A stretch of DNA of 64,000 nucleotides from Treponema sp. UBA3862 (GTDB taxonomy: Bacteria > Spirochaetota > Spirochaetia > Treponematales > Treponemataceae). The stretch spans positions 1 through 64,000 of the forward strand of contig DGGY01000024.1 in NCBI GenBank assembly GCA_002392405.1, in the 5' to 3' direction. Positions 40,237-49,487 of the stretch are shown here, piece after piece; the stretch's first letter is position 1; every line of letters starts with the position of its first letter. The position numbers and the translations under genes were made by a program. The notes under the pieces are model-generated. The model ran no database searches and was not told the origin of the DNA. It saw nothing but the letters and a program-made list of their open reading frames with translations.

Positions 40237-41400
40237 ATGGCTTCAGACAAAAAATTTTCGCTTAATCTTCCACTTAAAGTAATTCTGACTGAAGAAGGTG
40301 CTTCCCACTTTATCGGCCATAAAATGAAACTTCTGCGTTTCCGTCTTGCTGATAATGTTGAAGAATACGGTGTATCTTTAAATCCGTTTTCTCCGCAGTC
40401 ACTGCAGAACATGATTCTTGTAAATTACATTTCCAAAATTGAAATTTCCATGTCAGAGTTTGTTTCTGTCCGTCAGGAAGTAATGGATCTTTCAAAAGTT
40501 GTTGTATATTCGCTTCTTTACAAACAGTTTGACCGTCAGCTTTTTGCAGATTTTATCCAGACTGATGTAGTCCAGAAGCATAACAGAAAAAATCCGACAC
40601 AGCTTATTGATGAGCGCACAAAGCTTACAGAAGTCCAGCTCCGTCAGATTCTTGCAACACAGCAGACCGCAATCCAGCTTGCAAAAAAAGAAATTCTTGA
40701 GCCGGTCTGGAAGTCGATTATGGAAAACAAGGATTATTCCCTTGAAGAAAAAAATGTCTATCTTCTGATGACTGAAAAATTCCTTAACCGTCTTTCACTG
40801 ATGAACTGGCATATCATTACAAAGTTCTACAAAACAGACGGCTTTTCACAGATTAATATTGCGGTAAGGCATCTTTTGCAGGTTTACATGGAAAAATCCC
40901 GTGTAGCAGAATATATTTCAATTCTTGTAATGGAACTTGCCCTTAACAATGAAAATACAAATATGCGTAAGGAAGCAAGACGCATGTTTGCCGGAATCGA
41001 TGATGTTGATGCGCTTATTTATGATCCGGAGCAGAGGGAAAAAATCGTAGCAGAACTCAAGCGTAACCATGAACAGGTATTTATTTCATGGAAATTAGGC
41101 GGCGGTTCTTCTGCCATCGGTAAACAGGGAAGACTTCAGATAACTCTTTACAATAAGGATGATGAATTCCAGGAAGTAAAGGAAAACATTGAATCTAAAG
41201 CTGCTGCAGATACAAACAAAAAATCTCTGATTGACTTTTACAGGGAACTTCCTGAAGGTCAGGAAAGCACTGATTTAGGTCTTTATTACCTTTCTTATCT
41301 TGATGATGCCTGCAAAAAGGTAAACGTTAAGTTTGAATCAATTGTAAATCAGTTCTCTTCAAGTGACTTAACGGTCATTAACCTGATTTTTAATTTCTAG
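40237..41400 (+). CDS. Unknown cytoplasmic protein, possibly spirochete-specific
   Basis: A 387-residue, mostly helical protein with no signal peptide or membrane segment. Notable stretches are SWKLGGGSSAIGKQGRLQIT (about 287-306), which has a Gly-rich turn but no recognisable nucleotide motif, and the regular helix ILATQQTAIQLAKKEILEPVW. GGGAG lies 12 bases before the ATG. It is followed after 3 bp by a lipoprotein and then trmB. I cannot assign a function. Confidence 0.75.
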   Translation: MASDKKFSLNLPLKVILTEEGASHFIGHKMKLLRFRLADNVEEYGVSLNPFSPQSLQNMILVNYISKIEISMSEFVSVRQEVMDLSKVVVYSLLYKQFDRQLFADFIQTDVVQKHNRKNPTQLIDERTKLTEVQLRQILATQQTAIQLAKKEILEPVWKSIMENKDYSLEEKNVYLLMTEKFLNRLSLMNWHIITKFYKTDGFSQINIAVRHLLQVYMEKSRVAEYISILVMELALNNENTNMRKEARRMFAGIDDVDALIYDPEQREKIVAELKRNHEQVFISWKLGGGSSAIGKQGRLQITLYNKDDEFQEVKENIESKAAADTNKKSLIDFYRELPEGQESTDLGLYYLSYLDDACKKVNVKFESIVNQFSSSDLTVINLIFNF

Positions 41401-41403
41401 AAC

Positions 41404-42153
41404 ATGGCAATATCCGGCCCTTTAAAAAAAATATTTATTCTCCTTAATTTTTTTGTTTCTCTTTTTATGTTTTTTTCCTGTTCGGAAGCAGGGGCTGGTA
41501 TTTCAAATGTCACCGGAACTGTAGTTTTTGATTATGCGGATGAAAAGTCAAATCCGGACGTTTATCTTTCTGTTTTTGTTCAGACAGAAGCTGAGGCACA
41601 GCGGGCTGAATTATTAAAAGTTTACAGTCCGGACAAAAATATTTACTGGAATATACATAATCCTGTTGTTTTCAGCGGTAACTCAAAATCCTATGCAGGT
41701 TATTCAATATTAAAACCAGCAGAAGGCAAAAAAATAGAACAGGGTGAATACCGGGTATTATACACTGATGCCTCAGGAGAAGAAGCTGAAACAAGTTTTA
41801 CGGTTTATTACCGCGATGAAATGCTTGCTTCAAAAAGTGAAGGGGCAAAAGATAAAACAGGTCTGACCCTTACAGAAAATGTGATTATTTACGACAAAAA
41901 TATGAACATGCTTTTCTGGGGAAATATGAAAAATGCCTGGAGAAACTATTCCAATATTCTAAAAGAATACAGCAGGGCAGTTTACATAAGAAAAGTTTAT
42001 TCTTCTTCAGGATCAACAATAATGGTTAAAATGCCTCCGGAAACAATAAAAAATTCAAAAGCTGCTGACAAAACTGAACGTGGAAGTGGAGACAGTCATA
42101 CAGAAAATAATGAGACCGCTGGAATTGAGGAAAACGAGCCTTTAGAGGAATAA
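41404..42153 (+). CDS. Lipoprotein of unknown function
   Basis: A 249-residue protein with a lipoprotein signal: basic start, hydrophobic core and FMFFSC with the acceptor Cys at 26, a relaxed spirochetal lipobox. The mature part has an immunoglobulin-like beta pattern (ISNVTGTVVFDY, then GEYRVLYTDASGEEAETSFTV) and a low-complexity acidic tail. Likely anchored in the inner or outer membrane facing the periplasm. It sits 3 bp after the 387-residue gene and 3 bp before trmB. Confidence 0.8.
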   Translation: MAISGPLKKIFILLNFFVSLFMFFSCSEAGAGISNVTGTVVFDYADEKSNPDVYLSVFVQTEAEAQRAELLKVYSPDKNIYWNIHNPVVFSGNSKSYAGYSILKPAEGKKIEQGEYRVLYTDASGEEAETSFTVYYRDEMLASKSEGAKDKTGLTLTENVIIYDKNMNMLFWGNMKNAWRNYSNILKEYSRAVYIRKVYSSSGSTIMVKMPPETIKNSKAADKTERGSGDSHTENNETAGIEENEPLEE

Positions 42154-42156
42154 AAC

Positions 42157-42879
42157 ATGCCTTTGATTAATGATAAAAATACAGAAAAAGTTTCTCTTTC
42201 GCCTGAAGAATCAATGAAAAGAACGATTCATACTTTTCAGATAAGGGCTGGACATTTTACCGCTTCAGAAAAAAAAGATTATGAAGAACTCAAGGATGTT
42301 TTCTGCATTCCTTATTCAGAAGAAAAACTTGATTTTGAAAAAATTTTTGGAAATAAAAATCCTGTTGTAATTGAAATCGGCTTTGGAATGGGGAAAGCAA
42401 CGGCTATAATCGCAGAAAATAATCCGCAGATTAATTATCTTGGGCTTGAAGTGCATAAACCTGGAATCGGAAAGCTTTTAGGTGAAATTAGAAAAAGGGG
42501 ACTTAAAAACTTAAGGATAATTGAACATGATGCCCTTGAAGTTCTTGAGAATATGACTGCTGATGAAAGTGTTTCTGCTTTTCATATCTTCTTCCCTGAC
42601 CCGTGGCAGAAAAAACGACATTTCAAGCGCCGCCTCATACAGCGTCCGCGAACTGATTTAATTACCTCTAAAATTCAAAAAGGCGGTTATCTTTATTTTG
42701 TAACGGACTGGCTTCCTTATGCAGAGTTTGGACTTGAACAGCTTAATGCAACGCCGAATCTTAAAAATAAATATGAAGGCTATGCTCCCCACCAGGAGTG
42801 GCGGCCAGAGACCCGTTTTGAGCAGAAAGGACTGGACGCAAATCGCGTGATTAATGAAATGATGTTTGAAAAGGTATAA
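42157..42879 (+). CDS. trmB: TrmB, tRNA (guanine-N7-)-methyltransferase
   Basis: Methylates N7 of G46 in the tRNA variable loop. The 240-residue protein has the SAM-binding motif EIGFGMGKA (73-81), the conserved [19 protein letters not shown] with the catalytic Asp, and TDWLPYAE. It is the third gene of the operon starting at 40237. Downstream lies a long imperfect hairpin before ligA. Confidence 0.94.
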   Translation: MPLINDKNTEKVSLSPEESMKRTIHTFQIRAGHFTASEKKDYEELKDVFCIPYSEEKLDFEKIFGNKNPVVIEIGFGMGKATAIIAENNPQINYLGLEVHKPGIGKLLGEIRKRGLKNLRIIEHDALEVLENMTADESVSAFHIFFPDPWQKKRHFKRRLIQRPRTDLITSKIQKGGYLYFVTDWLPYAEFGLEQLNATPNLKNKYEGYAPHQEWRPETRFEQKGLDANRVINEMMFEKV

Positions 42880-42882
42880 TTC

Positions 42883-42950
42883 CTCACGGAGGGCACGGGG
42901 CACATAGAGGAGATTATAAATTGTCTCTGTGACCTCTATTGCTCTGTGAG
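42883..42950 (+). repeat. Long interrupted hairpin between trmB and ligA
   Basis: CTCACGGAG (42883-42891) pairs over 9 positions (one G-U in RNA) with CTCTGTGAG (42942-42950); inside it ATAGAGG (42904-42910) pairs perfectly with CCTCTAT (42933-42939). A T-rich stretch follows, so it may end the trmB transcript or control entry into ligA, which starts 28 bp later. Confidence 0.6.
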
Positions 42951-42977
42951 AGATTTTTAATTTTAAGGAAAAAAATT

Positions 42978-44915
42978 ATGCCGGATTTATTTGATATAGA
43001 CGAAACTGCTAGAATCTCAGAACTTGCCACTCTAATAAAAAAATATCAGGACTCATACTATAACGGCGAAGGAGAAATTTCTGACGCTGAGTTTGATAAA
43101 CTCTGGGACCAATTAAAGTCCCTTGACCCGCTTAATCCTGTTTTGCAGCGTGTCGGAGCAGACTCCGGAAACTTTGCAAAAATCCGCCATATTATGCCGA
43201 TGGGAAGTCAGGAAAAGGCCGCAAATCCTGAGCAGTTTTTAGCCTGGACAAAAAATCATGCCTACGATGAGTATTTAGTTGAATATAAACTCGACGGTGC
43301 TTCCCTTGAGCTGCAGTATACGAATGGAGAACTTGTAAGGGCCGTAACCCGTGGTGACGGTACAATCGGGGACGATATTACTGCCAATGCAAGAAAAATG
43401 CAGGGAGTACAGGCAGCACTTTTTGACAGAGAAGGAAAAAAAATTAACTTTACGGGTGCTGTGCGCGGCGAAGTAATTATGACACATACCGTGCATGAAA
43501 GCCTTTATAAAGACAAGGCAAACTGCCGTAACGCTGCCAATGGTCTGATGAAAAGAAAGGACGGAGAAGGAAGTGAGAACTTATGCCTTATGACCTATGA
43601 TGCCCTCGCTTTAGAAGGAGAAAGTCCTTTTAAGGATGAAGAAGGAAAAATAAACTGGCTTAAGTCATGCGGTTTTAAAACCTCACCGTTAAAAATCTGT
43701 AAATCTCCTGATGAAGTAATTGAATACCGCGATGAAGTCATGGAAATAAGAAAAAGCCTTGATTATGACATTGACGGTCTTGTAATAAAAGAGAGGCGCA
43801 TTGATCTTGAGGATGCAAGCCGTGCCCGTCCGGACAGACAGATTGCCTTTAAGTTTTCTCTTGAAGAAGCAGTTTCAGTTCTGCGCGAAGTTGAATGGAG
43901 CGAATCAGGGGCTACATATACTCCTGTCGCCATTTTTGACGAAGTTCAGCTTAACGGAACCACTGTTCAGAGGGCAAGCCTTGCAAATCCTGATACAATG
44001 CGGACCCTTGGCGTAAAAATCGGCAGCCGTGTTGTCGTTGTAAAGCGCGGTGAAATAATTCCTAAAATTGAGCGTGTGCTTGCTGAGGAAGAAGGGCAGA
44101 AGACAAGTGAAGTAATTTTTCCTCACACATGCTCGACCTGTGGAAGTGAACTTATTGATGAAGGAAGCAGACTTTACTGTCCGAATAAAAACTGTTCAAA
44201 ACGGGTCCTTCACCAGCTTTTAAAATGGATAAAGGTGATTGACATCCGTGACCTGGGCGAGACTTTGATTACGTCTCTTTTTAAGGACGGAAGGGTAAAG
44301 TCAATTTCTGACATTTATGCCCTCAGCGAGGAAGCCCTGGTTCCGTATTTTTTAAATGAGGAAAGCCGCCAGAAGGAAAAGCAGAGCCTTGGGGCAAAAA
44401 AGGTTTTTGATTCAATTCAGGTGCATAAAAAGATGAGCCTTGCTTCCTTTCTTGCGGGTTTTGATATTGAGGATATGGGAGAAACTCAGATCCAGAAGAT
44501 TATAGACGCAGGTTTTAACACTGTAGAAAAAATCCTTGCAGCATCGCGGGAACATTTTGAAAATGTCTACGGTTTTGCAGAAATATCTGCACGCGCCTTC
44601 TGTGATGGACTTGAAGAAAATAAGGAAGAAATCCTTTATCTCTACAAAAATGTCCTTGAAGTTGAAGAAGGAAATGCAGTCGGAGTTCTTGCAGGAAAAT
44701 CCTTCTGTTTTACCGGGGAACTTCACACAATGAAAAGAGCAGACGCCGAGAATCTTGTTAAAAAAGCAGGCGGAAGCTGTAAGTCTTCGGTTACAAAGGA
44801 TTTAAGTTATCTTGTCACAAATGATGTTTCTTCCGGCTCATCAAAGAACCTGAAGGCGGCAAAACTCGGCATTCCCGTCATTAATGAAGAGCAGTTCCTG
44901 GAAATGCTTGCATAA
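42978..44915 (+). CDS. ligA: LigA, NAD-dependent DNA ligase
   Basis: Seals nicks in replication and repair using NAD. The 645-residue protein has the Ia domain (YQDSYYNGEGEISDAEFDKL), the adenylated lysine in EYKLDG (Lys104), an OB fold, a four-Cys zinc finger (CSTC and CPNKNC), helix-hairpin-helix repeats and a C-terminal BRCT domain (about 570-645). The segment normally reading H-x-x-P-M-L-S-L is HIMPMGSQEK. ATG 42978 with AAGGA upstream is preferred to the earlier in-frame ATG at 42939, which lies inside the hairpin region. Its 3' end overlaps the convergent M23 gene by 35 bp. Confidence 0.95.
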   Translation: MPDLFDIDETARISELATLIKKYQDSYYNGEGEISDAEFDKLWDQLKSLDPLNPVLQRVGADSGNFAKIRHIMPMGSQEKAANPEQFLAWTKNHAYDEYLVEYKLDGASLELQYTNGELVRAVTRGDGTIGDDITANARKMQGVQAALFDREGKKINFTGAVRGEVIMTHTVHESLYKDKANCRNAANGLMKRKDGEGSENLCLMTYDALALEGESPFKDEEGKINWLKSCGFKTSPLKICKSPDEVIEYRDEVMEIRKSLDYDIDGLVIKERRIDLEDASRARPDRQIAFKFSLEEAVSVLREVEWSESGATYTPVAIFDEVQLNGTTVQRASLANPDTMRTLGVKIGSRVVVVKRGEIIPKIERVLAEEEGQKTSEVIFPHTCSTCGSELIDEGSRLYCPNKNCSKRVLHQLLKWIKVIDIRDLGETLITSLFKDGRVKSISDIYALSEEALVPYFLNEESRQKEKQSLGAKKVFDSIQVHKKMSLASFLAGFDIEDMGETQIQKIIDAGFNTVEKILAASREHFENVYGFAEISARAFCDGLEENKEEILYLYKNVLEVEEGNAVGVLAGKSFCFTGELHTMKRADAENLVKKAGGSCKSSVTKDLSYLVTNDVSSGSSKNLKAAKLGIPVINEEQFLEMLA

Positions 44916-45906
44916 AGGCAAAGTCATCCGTAAAAAAGTCAGGAGAGACGGCTTCCATGTTGAGCCTTATCTCCCAGTGAAGGTGAGGACCTGTTGCAAG
45001 TCCAGTTGCCCCAGAAAGTCCTAAAAGCTCTCCTTTTTCAACCATCTGTCCAGGTTCGACATCAAGGCGGCTCATGTGGTAGTAAAGCGAGTAAAGGCCC
45101 GGGAGATGCTCTATGCAGACACTCCAGCCCGTTGAAATCCTGTCTTCTGCCATTACTACTTTTCCCCTTCCGCAGGCACGCACTTCGCTTCCCGTCGGAA
45201 TTCCGTAGTCAATTCCGTAATGAAGGCTTGTAGAAGACTTTCCGTTTGAGTAGGCGTAAACGCGTCTGTCTGCAAAAAAAGAAGTCCTTCTTGTGGCAGA
45301 AGTCGGGGGGATAAATGGAGTGAGTTCGTAAACTGCATCCTGATTAACAGTTCCTAATATTGCGTTGAGACGTTCTATCTGATTCTGCCTCTCTTTTGAA
45401 GTATTTGTTTTGATTGCAGTGTTTGTGGCGTTTAAGGGAATTGTTTCTGAGACAAAATCTTTGTGGCAGACTGTAAGCGGAAGGGTAAACTGATTTTCAT
45501 TCAGATTCCATGGTTCAAGAGTAATTGTAATTTCATAATTTCCTTCGCTTAAATAGGTTGAAGAAGGCAGAAAAGCAAGCAGAGTCTCAGCCTTTCTTTT
45601 TTTATTAAAGTCTGTCTTATAAAAACTTCCTTTTCTTACTGCTTTTTCGTCTGTACCTTTTTTGTATTCAAGAGAGGCTTTGATTTCCCCGCCGATGAGT
45701 TTCTTTATTTTTCGTTTTAAAGGAGTAAGTTTTAATTTTACAAAGACTGCGTCTCCAGGGTATAAAATGTCATTGTAAAAGATTTCTGTCCTGAATTTAT
45801 CGTTCTGGTAAACTTTTTTTTGGTTTTCTGCGTAAATAAGTTCATTTGAGAAAAAAACTGTATACAAAAAAATACATATTAATAATCTGAAAACACTTTT
45901 TTTCAT
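44881..45906 (-). CDS. Secreted M23 (LytM-type) peptidase
   Basis: A 341-residue protein with a signal peptide (about 1-26) and an all-beta middle domain. The C-terminal M23 domain (about 225-325) has the zinc ligands: His and Asp in HYGIDYG, and HLHWEI with its His pair; YYHMS adds the further conserved His. Such enzymes cut peptidoglycan cross-bridges or act as cell-division and morphogenesis adaptors. All ligands are present, so activity is likely. It abuts recJ with no gap and ends 35 bp inside ligA. Confidence 0.9.
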   Translation of the reverse strand: MKKSVFRLLICIFLYTVFFSNELIYAENQKKVYQNDKFRTEIFYNDILYPGDAVFVKLKLTPLKRKIKKLIGGEIKASLEYKKGTDEKAVRKGSFYKTDFNKKRKAETLLAFLPSSTYLSEGNYEITITLEPWNLNENQFTLPLTVCHKDFVSETIPLNATNTAIKTNTSKERQNQIERLNAILGTVNQDAVYELTPFIPPTSATRRTSFFADRRVYAYSNGKSSTSLHYGIDYGIPTGSEVRACGRGKVVMAEDRISTGWSVCIEHLPGLYSLYYHMSRLDVEPGQMVEKGELLGLSGATGLATGPHLHWEIRLNMEAVSPDFFTDDFAFMQAFPGTALH

Positions 45907-48042
45907 TTATCTGCTCTTCCAGGCGTCGCTTAAAAGTATCTGCGGCCTTACATTTCCGTTGAATTCATTTCTCTGAATCTGATAGAGAATGTCTATCCTG
46001 TCTTTTTCTGAAAACTCTGCATCGAGCAGGTCTGCGCGACCAAAAAACATTGCGGGCCATTTTGTATGACCAGCATCAAGTTCAAGCTTTAAGTGCAGCG
46101 GTTCTTCTTTTCCAAGCTTTAATCCTTTTATTATAGGAATTTTCTGTGTAAGGAAGGTAAGTTCAGGGTTTGTCTCACCGTAAGGCTCAAAAAAATCTAC
46201 GACTTTTAAAACCTCAGGTTTAAGGTGTTCCGGTGGAAGTTCTGCGTCAATTTCAACGGTTTCGCTGTCTGCTTCAAAAAGCTTTATTGAAGGATAAAGT
46301 TTTTCAAGACGCATTTTAAATTCTTCAAGTTTTGATTTTTCAAAACTAAAGCCTGCAGCCTGGTTGTGTCCTCCGAAATTTATAAAAATGTCAGACATTG
46401 CGCTTAAAAATTCAGGGCAGTCAAGTCCGCGGCAGCTTCTCATTGAACCGATGGCAGTATCATCTACAAAAGTTACTGCCATTGCAGGTACATTGAATTT
46501 TGAAACGAGTTTTCCGGCTAAAATTCCAGAAACACCGCGGTTAATATTTTCATCGATTATTACACAGAGTTTTCCGCCGTAATGATTTATGCTTTCCTGT
46601 GCAGTTTTTATTCCGATTAACCAGGCTTCTTTGCCGAGTTCTTTTCGCTGAAGGTTAAGGTTATCGATTTTCTGTGCAAGTTCCTGGCGTTTTTTGTCGT
46701 TTTCTTCAAGGAATAAATACATCCCCAGTTCAGGCTGGCCGAGCCTTCCAGTTGCATTTAAAACTGGAACTATGTTCCAGCTTAATTTTACGCTGTTAAT
46801 GGTTGTTCCAAGAAGTCTTGCGTTACAAAGAAGTTCAAGAAGTCCCTTTCTTGGTTTACCTTCGTTTATTGACTTTAACCCCTGTTTTAAGAAAATCCTG
46901 TTTTCGTCTTTCATCGGCATGATGTCCGCGAGGGCGGCAAGTGCAACAAGCTGAAGGTCTTTTTCTTCCTGCTTTTTGTCTTCCGGGTATTTTACGGCCA
47001 GGGTCTTGTTTACGAATGTTACAAAAATATTAAAAAAGGCATGAAGCTGTGTGTTTTCTTCAGGTATATAGCCTGCGATTTTTGAAGAGTTTTTAATCTG
47101 TAAAAGCGATAATTTTGAAACCTGTGGAATTATCTTTGCTGCCTGTTCCCTTAAGTCTGCGGCATTAAATTCCACGCCGTTTCCAAAGGCTTTATTTAAT
47201 ACTGGAAGTACAGTCTTTGAATCCCACACAAGAATGTATTTTCCGGCTGCAAAATCATTGAATCGTGATGAGCTGATTGAAACAGGATAATCAGTCAATT
47301 TAAGTTCAAATTTTTTTTGTATATTTAAATTTCTTACCGAAAATGCTTCGATTATAATCTTGTTCTCTTCTTCACGTGCATTTAAAAGACAGATTTCCTG
47401 TTTGTACCAGTCTGTTTTTGCAAAACGAAGGGCGAGGGAGGTTTTAAAACTTACAGCCGCACCAGAGATATCCGGGAATGGATAAAGGGAATCAGCACAT
47501 TTTGGATCTACTATTATTGCTGGAGCAGGAAGAGTTTCCGGCGGATTGTGGTGGTCTAAAACTATTACGTCAATTCCTTTTGAGGCAGCGTATGCAATTT
47601 CTTCATTGTTTGAAATGCCGCAGTCTACTGTAATAATGAGGGTTCCCATTTTTGCAGCAAAGTCATCTACCGCTTCCATTGAAAGACCGTAGCCGTCGTT
47701 TCCGTTTGGAAGCCGCCACTGTACGTCAATTCCCATTGATTTAAGCTGTTCGAAAAGAATTACTGTGCTTGAAATTCCGTCAACATCACGGTCACCGAAA
47801 ATAAGGACGATTTCTCCTTCTTCCTGTGCCTGCATAATACGGTCTACTGCATCTTCCATTGCGGCAAAGGCAAAAGGATTGTGCATGAATCTAGTGTCGT
47901 TTTCAAGAAAATAGAGAAGCTCTTTTCCTTCGGTAATTCCACGGCGGATTAAAACTGAAGAAGTGATCGGATCAAGTCCGTATTTTTCTGCAAGCTCCTT
48001 TACTTTTTCTCTTGGAACGGCTTTTTTGTTCCAGTTTTTCAT
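45907..48042 (-). CDS. recJ: RecJ, single-strand 5'-3' DNA exonuclease
   Basis: RecJ resects DNA in recombination and mismatch repair. The 711-residue protein has the DHH-family motifs GDRDVDGISS (about 83-92; usually D-x-D-A-D-G), VDCGIS, LDHHNPPE and GGHNQAAGFSF. ATG 48042 is chosen because the longer frame to 48138 overlaps recO deeply and its first 32 residues are unlike RecJ. AGGA lies 11 bases upstream. It follows recO and precedes the M23 peptidase. The pairing of recO with recJ fits the RecFOR pathway. Confidence 0.92.
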   Translation of the reverse strand: MKNWNKKAVPREKVKELAEKYGLDPITSSVLIRRGITEGKELLYFLENDTRFMHNPFAFAAMEDAVDRIMQAQEEGEIVLIFGDRDVDGISSTVILFEQLKSMGIDVQWRLPNGNDGYGLSMEAVDDFAAKMGTLIITVDCGISNNEEIAYAASKGIDVIVLDHHNPPETLPAPAIIVDPKCADSLYPFPDISGAAVSFKTSLALRFAKTDWYKQEICLLNAREEENKIIIEAFSVRNLNIQKKFELKLTDYPVSISSSRFNDFAAGKYILVWDSKTVLPVLNKAFGNGVEFNAADLREQAAKIIPQVSKLSLLQIKNSSKIAGYIPEENTQLHAFFNIFVTFVNKTLAVKYPEDKKQEEKDLQLVALAALADIMPMKDENRIFLKQGLKSINEGKPRKGLLELLCNARLLGTTINSVKLSWNIVPVLNATGRLGQPELGMYLFLEENDKKRQELAQKIDNLNLQRKELGKEAWLIGIKTAQESINHYGGKLCVIIDENINRGVSGILAGKLVSKFNVPAMAVTFVDDTAIGSMRSCRGLDCPEFLSAMSDIFINFGGHNQAAGFSFEKSKLEEFKMRLEKLYPSIKLFEADSETVEIDAELPPEHLKPEVLKVVDFFEPYGETNPELTFLTQKIPIIKGLKLGKEEPLHLKLELDAGHTKWPAMFFGRADLLDAEFSEKDRIDILYQIQRNEFNGNVRPQILLSDAWKSR

Positions 48043-48079
48043 TTTTTTATATATCCTGTCGCGGCCATAAGGCCATTGT

Positions 48080-48853
48080 TCACAAAATACTGATGCCCGA
48101 TTCGAGGGACATAAATCGTGTTCCGCATGCGTGTTCAATCATAAAATAACAGAAATCCTTTAATTCATTTAAAAGACTCTGATCAACACTGATTGCGCGT
48201 ACTTCTTTTGGTGAAAGTGAAGAAACTGCCTGCAGATAAGTCAGCGCCTCTTGTGACAGAATATGAGTGTATTTTTCCTGATTCCGGCAGTCACTGCAAA
48301 TAAAACAGTTGTTCATTTCACTGTATGCACCTGAATATTTTACTGAGTTTTCGCCTAATTTTCCACTCATAAATGACTTTCCGCATACGCCGCAGTTAAG
48401 CGTTTCCGGTTTAACTCCAAGAACTCCAGTGTATCTCCATAAAAAACGAATCAGGCCCAGTCTTGAATCATTTTCAGTGCTTAATTCCATTCCGTCCAGA
48501 AGCCCGTTATAAAGATAGAAACTCTGGTCAGGACTTCCTGCACATTTAGATTTGATTATTATCTCTGCCCCGAAACTTGCTGCATAGGTTTTAAACAGGT
48601 TTTCCCGGAATGAAAGGTGAAAAGCTTTTACGTCAAAATCAGTCAGTTTGCAGGTGTTTTTTGATTGATCACGGTAAAGATAAACAGTTCCTTTGTTGAA
48701 AGGGCTTACGAGGGATCTGAGCCTGCTTTTAGCGCCTCCATAAAGAGTGGCGTGAATAATTCCTTCGTCAGGGGTAAGGAGCGTGACAGTACGGTTGTTT
48801 TCACCTGCTTGAGAAACCTTTAATACTGTTGCCTGTGCGGAGTAACTGCGCAT
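48080..48853 (-). CDS. recO: RecO, recombination mediator
   Basis: RecO with RecR loads RecA on SSB-coated gaps. The 257-residue protein has the N-terminal OB fold (ATVLKVSQAGENNRTVTLLT, residues 8-27), FRENLFKTYAASF in the helical part and a zinc site (CGVC and CSDC). The first base of the ATG lies only about 8-10 bp past a -10-like TATAAT (48867-48862) and there is no SD, so a leaderless mRNA is predicted. First gene of recO-recJ-M23. Confidence 0.93.
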   Translation of the reverse strand: MRSYSAQATVLKVSQAGENNRTVTLLTPDEGIIHATLYGGAKSRLRSLVSPFNKGTVYLYRDQSKNTCKLTDFDVKAFHLSFRENLFKTYAASFGAEIIIKSKCAGSPDQSFYLYNGLLDGMELSTENDSRLGLIRFLWRYTGVLGVKPETLNCGVCGKSFMSGKLGENSVKYSGAYSEMNNCFICSDCRNQEKYTHILSQEALTYLQAVSSLSPKEVRAISVDQSLLNELKDFCYFMIEHACGTRFMSLESGISIL

Positions 48854-48861
48854 GTAAAAAT

Positions 48862-48883
48862 ATTATAACAATGTTCTGAACAT
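48862..48883 (-). promoter_or_regulatory. recO promoter region with a palindrome
   Basis: Minus strand TATAAT (48867-48862); immediately upstream is the perfect 13-base palindrome ATGTTCAGAACAT (48883-48871), in the place of the spacer. It could be an operator. It fits neither the GAAC-N4-GTTC nor the CTGT-N8-ACAG LexA box. Confidence 0.4.
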
Positions 48884-48952
48884 TTGTATCAGGAATTTTA
48901 ACAGTTCACCTTTAATTTTAACATATTTATTTAATACCTGTCGAAAACTTAC

Positions 48953-48981
48953 TAGACACATCATTTAGTTTTTACTATAAT
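48953..48981 (+). promoter_or_regulatory. Promoter of rpoZ and the bS22-like gene
   Basis: TAGACA (48953-48958), 17-base spacer, TATAAT (48976-48981), 33 bp before the rpoZ start. Confidence 0.65.
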
Positions 48982-49013
48982 TTATTATTCACTTTAAGAA
49001 TGGGGGATAAATA

Positions 49014-49208
49014 ATGATTTTTCCTTTGGAACAGCTTGTTAAATTTACAGGAAACGTTTATGAAGTTTCAGTTGCTGCAAGCCGCCGTGCATATCAGATG
49101 TCAATGATTAAAGATCCGTCTATCGAACAGAACGACGGAAAAGTTGTATCACTTGCTGCAAGACAGCTTTTTAACAACCAGGTTCAGTACAGAATCGAAC
49201 AGAAGTAA
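49014..49208 (+). CDS. rpoZ: RNA polymerase omega subunit (probable)
   Basis: Omega helps fold and hold the beta-prime subunit. The 64-residue product matches the short omega core: YEVSVAASRRAYQMSM (about 17-32) for the conserved V-x-x-A-x-R-R-A segment, then DGKVVSLAARQLFNNQVQYRIE for the K-x-V-x-x-A-x-x-x-L helix. GGGGG lies 7 bases before the ATG. No other candidate is in the window. Confidence 0.75.
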   Translation: MIFPLEQLVKFTGNVYEVSVAASRRAYQMSMIKDPSIEQNDGKVVSLAARQLFNNQVQYRIEQK

Positions 49209-49289
49209 ATTCCATCAGCCTTAAGTCTTGACGAAAGACCGGGATTTGATGATAATAATTATACTAATTTTGATTAAGGAGTGCCCATA

Positions 49290-49379
49290 ATGCCTTGTGG
49301 TAAAAAGAGAAAGCGCCAGAAGATGGCTACACATAAGCGCAAGAAGATGCTTAGACGCAATCGGCATAAGAGCAAGTAA
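49290..49379 (+). CDS. Tiny basic ribosomal protein, AURKAIP1/COX24 (bS22/mS38) type
   Basis: A 29-codon gene: MPCGKKRKRQKMATHKRKKM followed by LRRNRHKSK. It has about 60 percent Lys/Arg/His and the K-K-R-K-R-x-K-M then H-K-x-K-K-x-x-R-R-x-R-H pattern of the bacterial relatives of mitochondrial mS38, such as mycobacterial bS22, which sits near the decoding centre. AAGGAG is 8 bases upstream and a strong terminator follows, so it is very likely expressed. It is easy to miss in annotation because of its size. Confidence 0.8.
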   Translation: MPCGKKRKRQKMATHKRKKMLRRNRHKSK

Positions 49380-49415
49380 CATCTGATTCCAGGTGTTTTG
49401 ATATATGCCCGTAAT

Positions 49416-49454
49416 AAGACCGCTGAAGTAACATGACTTGAGCGGTCTTTTTTT
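49416..49454 (+). terminator. Terminator after the bS22-like gene
   Basis: AAGACCGCT (49416-49424) pairs with AGCGGTCTT (49441-49449), 9 bp, followed by seven T residues. Confidence 0.85.
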
Positions 49455-49487
49455 ATTTGTGTTACAATGTAATTAAGGAGAATTGAA

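Noticed and set aside
48871..48883. Classic LexA box before recO
   Set aside because: The palindrome does not fit the Bacillus or Escherichia box spacing; kept only as an unknown operator candidate.
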